DNA of 6,241 nucleotides, taken from contig JBFYSV010000254.1 in NCBI GenBank assembly GCA_041301185.1, forward strand, positions 1-6,241, read 5' to 3'. The position numbers and the translations under genes were made by a program. The notes under the pieces were generated by a model, which did no database searches, was not told the DNA's origin, and saw nothing but the letters and a program-made list of their open reading frames with translations. This DNA comes from JAQBDA01 sp041301185 (GTDB lineage Bacteria > Chloroflexota > Anaerolineae > Anaerolineales > UBA4823). Below are positions 3,737 to 6,241 of this stretch, piece by piece; positions within the stretch are counted from its first letter, which is position 1, and each line of letters starts with the position of its first letter.

Positions 3737-6157
3737 ATGAAAGCAAAACTTTCCCTCCTCGTTTTTTTCCTGGCACTGGCTTTCGTGATCCCGGCTCCGG
3801 CGCGAGCAGACGGCATCATTGTTCCCGAACCACCCATTTGCGACCCGGGTCCCTGCCTGCCCATTCCCTGCCCCGGACCGCACCCGTGCCCGCCGCACCC
3901 GCCGATTGCCCAGCTTGCCATTCGCTACCATCGCGTGGAGGTAACCATTCATGACCAGATCGCCGTCACGCATGTTGACCAGGTCTTCTACAATCCAAAT
4001 GACTGGCAGGTGGAGGGGACGTATCTCTTTCCGCTGCCCGCGGATGCAGTTGTCACGGCTTTTACCCTGTGGGTAGATGGTGAGCCGGTGGAAGGAAAAA
4101 TCCTGGATGCCGAGCAGGCTCGCCGCACTTACGAGGAGATCGTCTATAGCCTGCGCGACCCGGCGCTGCTGGAATACTCCGGACGAGGTGCGGTGCAGGC
4201 GCGCATTTTTCCGATCCCACCTCAAGGAGAGCGCCGAGTTGAGTTGGAATACAGCCAGGTTCTGACGGCAGATAACGGTTTAGTACGTTACACCTATCCG
4301 CTAAGCACAGAGAAATTCTCTGTTATGCCTTTGGAGGAGGTAACCATCAGTGTGGAGATCAGCTCATCCAGTGTGCCGGTCCGGGCGGTCTACTCGCCCA
4401 GCCATCCGGTAGCTGTGGACAGGCAAAGTAACTACCAGGTCAGTGCCGGGTATGAAGGTCACGACCTTCTGCCAGACACTGATTTTGCTTTGTATTATTC
4501 ATTAGGTGAGGAGCAAGCCTTCCACCTGGTGACTTACCGGGATACGAATGACCCGCAGGATACCGATGGATTCTTCCTGCTCTTGCTGGCACCCCGCCCG
4601 GATGCCGAGCAGGAAGCTGTTCCCAAGGATGTGATCCTGGTGCTGGATCGCTCTGGCAGCATGGAAGGTGAGAAATTCCAGCAAGCGCGCCAGGCATTGG
4701 GTTACATCCTGAAACAGCTAAACCCGGAAGATCGTTTCAATGTAATCGCCTTCAGCACCGGACTGGAGAGCTATGCGGACCATCTGCGCCCGGCTTCTGA
4801 AGCGAGCGAGGCAGCTGTTTGGGTGGATCGTTTGGGCGCCCAAGGCAGCACGGATATCAACCGGGCTTTGTTGGAAGCTGCAGCAATCGTAGATGCTGAA
4901 CGCCCTACATATCTGATATTCTTAACGGATGGATTGCCGACAGAAGGGGTTGTGGATAGCCAGCAGATCCTGGATAACCTGGCAGATTCTGCACCGGATA
5001 ACTTGCGTTTGTTCGCATTCGGAGTAGGCTACGACGTGGACACCTTTTTGCTGGACTCCCTCGCTCAGGCGCACCATGGCACCAGCACCTACGTGACGCC
5101 TGGCGAGCAGTTAGATGAGGTTCTTTCGGCTTTTTACGCCCGGGTAAGCTCTCCGGTGATGACCGATCTCGAGCTGGATCTGGGAGATGCTCAGGCGTAT
5201 GACATATATCCCAGCCCGCTTCCCGACCTTTTTGCTGGATCGCAAATTGTTGTTGTTGGGCGCTATAGCCAGCCAGGCAAGACGGATGTCATCTTGAGAG
5301 GCCGACTTGACGGGGAAACCCAGACATTTCGCTTCAGCGAACAGGAGTTCGTTCGTAGCTCTGACCCTGGTGAAAGCTCGCAGGCGCTGCCCCGCCTGTG
5401 GGCAACCCGTAAAATCGGTCACCTGCTGAACCTGGTGCGCTTGCAGGGACCAAACCAGGAGACAATTGACCAGATCGTGAGGTTGAGCATCCGCTATGGA
5501 ATTGTCACCCCATACACCTCCTATCTGGTGACTGAAGAGATGCCGCTGGGAGCAGCTGAGCAAGAGCGCATCGCGGGTGAGCAATATTCCCAGCTGCAGG
5601 CAGAGCCATCTGCGCCGGTGTTTGGTCAGGAAGCCGTAGAAAAAGCCGCTGACCAGGGCGCTCTGGCGGGTGCTGAAGCGCCCGCACAATCCTCTGCAGA
5701 GGCTGCCAGCAGTATCCGCCAGGTGGGAACGCGCACCTTTGTGTTTGCAGACGGCGTCTGGGTGGATACCGGATTCGATCCGGATACGATGGAAACGATC
5801 AAAGTACCTTTCCTGTCTGAGGAATATATCAGCCTGGTGAATGCACGCCCAGAATTAGCGACAGGCTTTGCCGTGGGAATCCGCGTGATCGCCCTTTCCC
5901 AGGGAAGAGCTTATGAGGTGGTTGATGCCGGTGCAAGCGTGGATCCCCAGGATCTGTCCCTGATCCCGACCATCGCTGCTCAGCAGGAACCGACGATTGC
6001 ACCTGGCATCAACCCAGAGCCAACCCGGGAGAGCGGAGGATCATCCGGTGATCCATCCGCAGGGAATGCTTTCCCGTGCCTGGGTGGTCTGATCCCTTTG
6101 GGAATGTTACCCATAGCATTAATGGTGATAATCGTCAGGCGCAAGCATATCCTATGA
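3737..6157 (+). CDS. Exported VIT- and VWA-domain protein, membrane-anchored (ITIH-like)
   Basis: An 806-residue secreted protein. Signal peptide MKAKLSLLVFFLALAFVIPA ending in ARA|DG (cleavage near 24/25). A Pro/Cys-rich segment (31-56) carries Cys35, 40, 45 and 51. The VIT domain (about 57-178) has VTHVDQVFYNP (77-87), TYLFPLP (95-101), AEQARRTYEEI (125-135) and ARIFPIPPQGERRVELEYSQ (155-174). The VWA domain (about 297-470) has a complete metal-binding MIDAS: DRSGS (304-308), T372 in GSTDIN and D398 in LTDG. LWATRKIGHLL (554-564) and YGIVTPYTSYLV (587-598) are typical of bacterial ITIH-like proteins. A low-complexity Ala/Glu linker (about 605-660) leads to a conserved-looking terminal module (RTFVFADGVWVD, 666-677). 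The end is a PT-rich stretch, FPCLGG, a hydrophobic helix (about 783-800) and RRKHIL, so the C-terminus is a membrane anchor. Such proteins are thought to bind surface or matrix ligands; the partner is unknown. It stands alone, divergent from prfA. Confidence 0.93.
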   Translation: MKAKLSLLVFFLALAFVIPAPARADGIIVPEPPICDPGPCLPIPCPGPHPCPPHPPIAQLAIRYHRVEVTIHDQIAVTHVDQVFYNPNDWQVEGTYLFPLPADAVVTAFTLWVDGEPVEGKILDAEQARRTYEEIVYSLRDPALLEYSGRGAVQARIFPIPPQGERRVELEYSQVLTADNGLVRYTYPLSTEKFSVMPLEEVTISVEISSSSVPVRAVYSPSHPVAVDRQSNYQVSAGYEGHDLLPDTDFALYYSLGEEQAFHLVTYRDTNDPQDTDGFFLLLLAPRPDAEQEAVPKDVILVLDRSGSMEGEKFQQARQALGYILKQLNPEDRFNVIAFSTGLESYADHLRPASEASEAAVWVDRLGAQGSTDINRALLEAAAIVDAERPTYLIFLTDGLPTEGVVDSQQILDNLADSAPDNLRLFAFGVGYDVDTFLLDSLAQAHHGTSTYVTPGEQLDEVLSAFYARVSSPVMTDLELDLGDAQAYDIYPSPLPDLFAGSQIVVVGRYSQPGKTDVILRGRLDGETQTFRFSEQEFVRSSDPGESSQALPRLWATRKIGHLLNLVRLQGPNQETIDQIVRLSIRYGIVTPYTSYLVTEEMPLGAAEQERIAGEQYSQLQAEPSAPVFGQEAVEKAADQGALAGAEAPAQSSAEAASSIRQVGTRTFVFADGVWVDTGFDPDTMETIKVPFLSEEYISLVNARPELATGFAVGIRVIALSQGRAYEVVDAGASVDPQDLSLIPTIAAQQEPTIAPGINPEPTRESGGSSGDPSAGNAFPCLGGLIPLGMLPIALMVIIVRRKHIL

Positions 6158-6172
6158 TCTAAATCTAACAAC

Positions 6173-6191
6173 TTAGGACTCACGCAGTTGG
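6173..6191. mobile_element. Possible insertion-sequence or MITE terminus
   Basis: TTAGGACTCACGCAGTTGG begins 16 bp after the VIT-VWA stop codon. It resembles from memory the TTAGGACTTACGCA-type ends found repeatedly at IS or MITE borders in several bacterial phyla; no database was consulted. From here the sequence changes to a G-rich character unlike the genes before it. No transposase is visible before the window ends. Tentative. Confidence 0.25.
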
Positions 6192-6200
6192 TGGGAGTAT

Positions 6201-6241
6201 GGGGGAGTTTTGGGGGGGGGGGGCCCCCCCAAAACACCCCC
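6201..6241. repeat. G/C-homopolymer palindrome at the right window edge
   Basis: Arms 6201-6218 and 6224-6241 are inverted repeats at 17 of 18 positions (mismatch 6206/6236), with five G as the loop. The core is 12 G followed by 7 C. The repeat finishes exactly at the last base of the window. No U-tract can be seen after it, so I do not call a terminator. It is either a sequence or assembly artefact (poly-G, fold-back) or the centre of a palindromic repeat element. Confidence 0.6.

Noticed and set aside
3584..4225. A 213-codon open frame on the minus strand overlapping the start of the VIT-VWA gene and the intergenic region
   Set aside because: It is antisense to a clear signal peptide and VIT domain, has no recognisable domain, and would run through both predicted promoters.
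5111..5689. A 192-codon minus-strand frame inside the VIT-VWA gene
   Set aside because: It is antisense to conserved VWA/ITIH-like sequence and has no domain or ribosome site that I can recognise.
5980..6237. An 85-codon minus-strand frame starting in the G/C palindrome at the right edge
   Set aside because: Its beginning is translated homopolymer and the rest is antisense to the C-terminal tail of the VIT-VWA protein.

Overview
The window looks like chromosomal sequence from a bacterium with moderate GC content, most likely Chloroflexota (Anaerolineae-like). This is inferred from the release-factor GGQ surroundings (SAGAGGQNVQKNATAVRITH), the NLPY form of PrmC, and a secreted VIT-VWA protein with a Pro/Cys-rich N-terminus. 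No rRNA or marker tree is available here to prove it.

Four genes lie head to tail on the minus strand, in transcription order: prfA (peptide chain release factor 1, 3506-2439), prmC (the methyltransferase that modifies the release-factor GGQ glutamine, 2386-1532), a YceI-domain lipoprotein (1402-641), and the 5' part of a YdcF/ElyC-type (DUF218) membrane protein (476 to the left edge, truncated). prfA and prmC are 52 bp apart and probably form an enzyme-substrate operon. The lipoprotein and the DUF218 gene each seem to have their own promoter. The 164-bp gap between them holds two strong inverted repeats, and one of these could fold over the DUF218 start region in the mRNA.

On the plus strand, one large gene (3737-6157) diverges from prfA. 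It encodes an 806-residue exported protein: signal peptide, Cys/Pro-rich segment, VIT domain, VWA domain with an intact MIDAS, an ITIH-like C-terminal region, and a final transmembrane anchor with a basic tail. The 230-bp divergent intergenic region holds an extended -10 promoter for prfA, a 14-bp inverted repeat in the prfA leader, and a possible ECF-sigma promoter for the VIT-VWA gene.

The last 70 bases become G-rich and end in a G12C7 palindrome exactly at the window edge. This is either an assembly break or fold-back, or half of a palindromic mobile repeat.

Overall this is a housekeeping translation-termination locus beside envelope genes. I see no defence system, CRISPR array, tRNA, rRNA or complete mobile element. 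The points most worth checking are the DUF218 leader structure, the divergent control region, and the palindromic right end.
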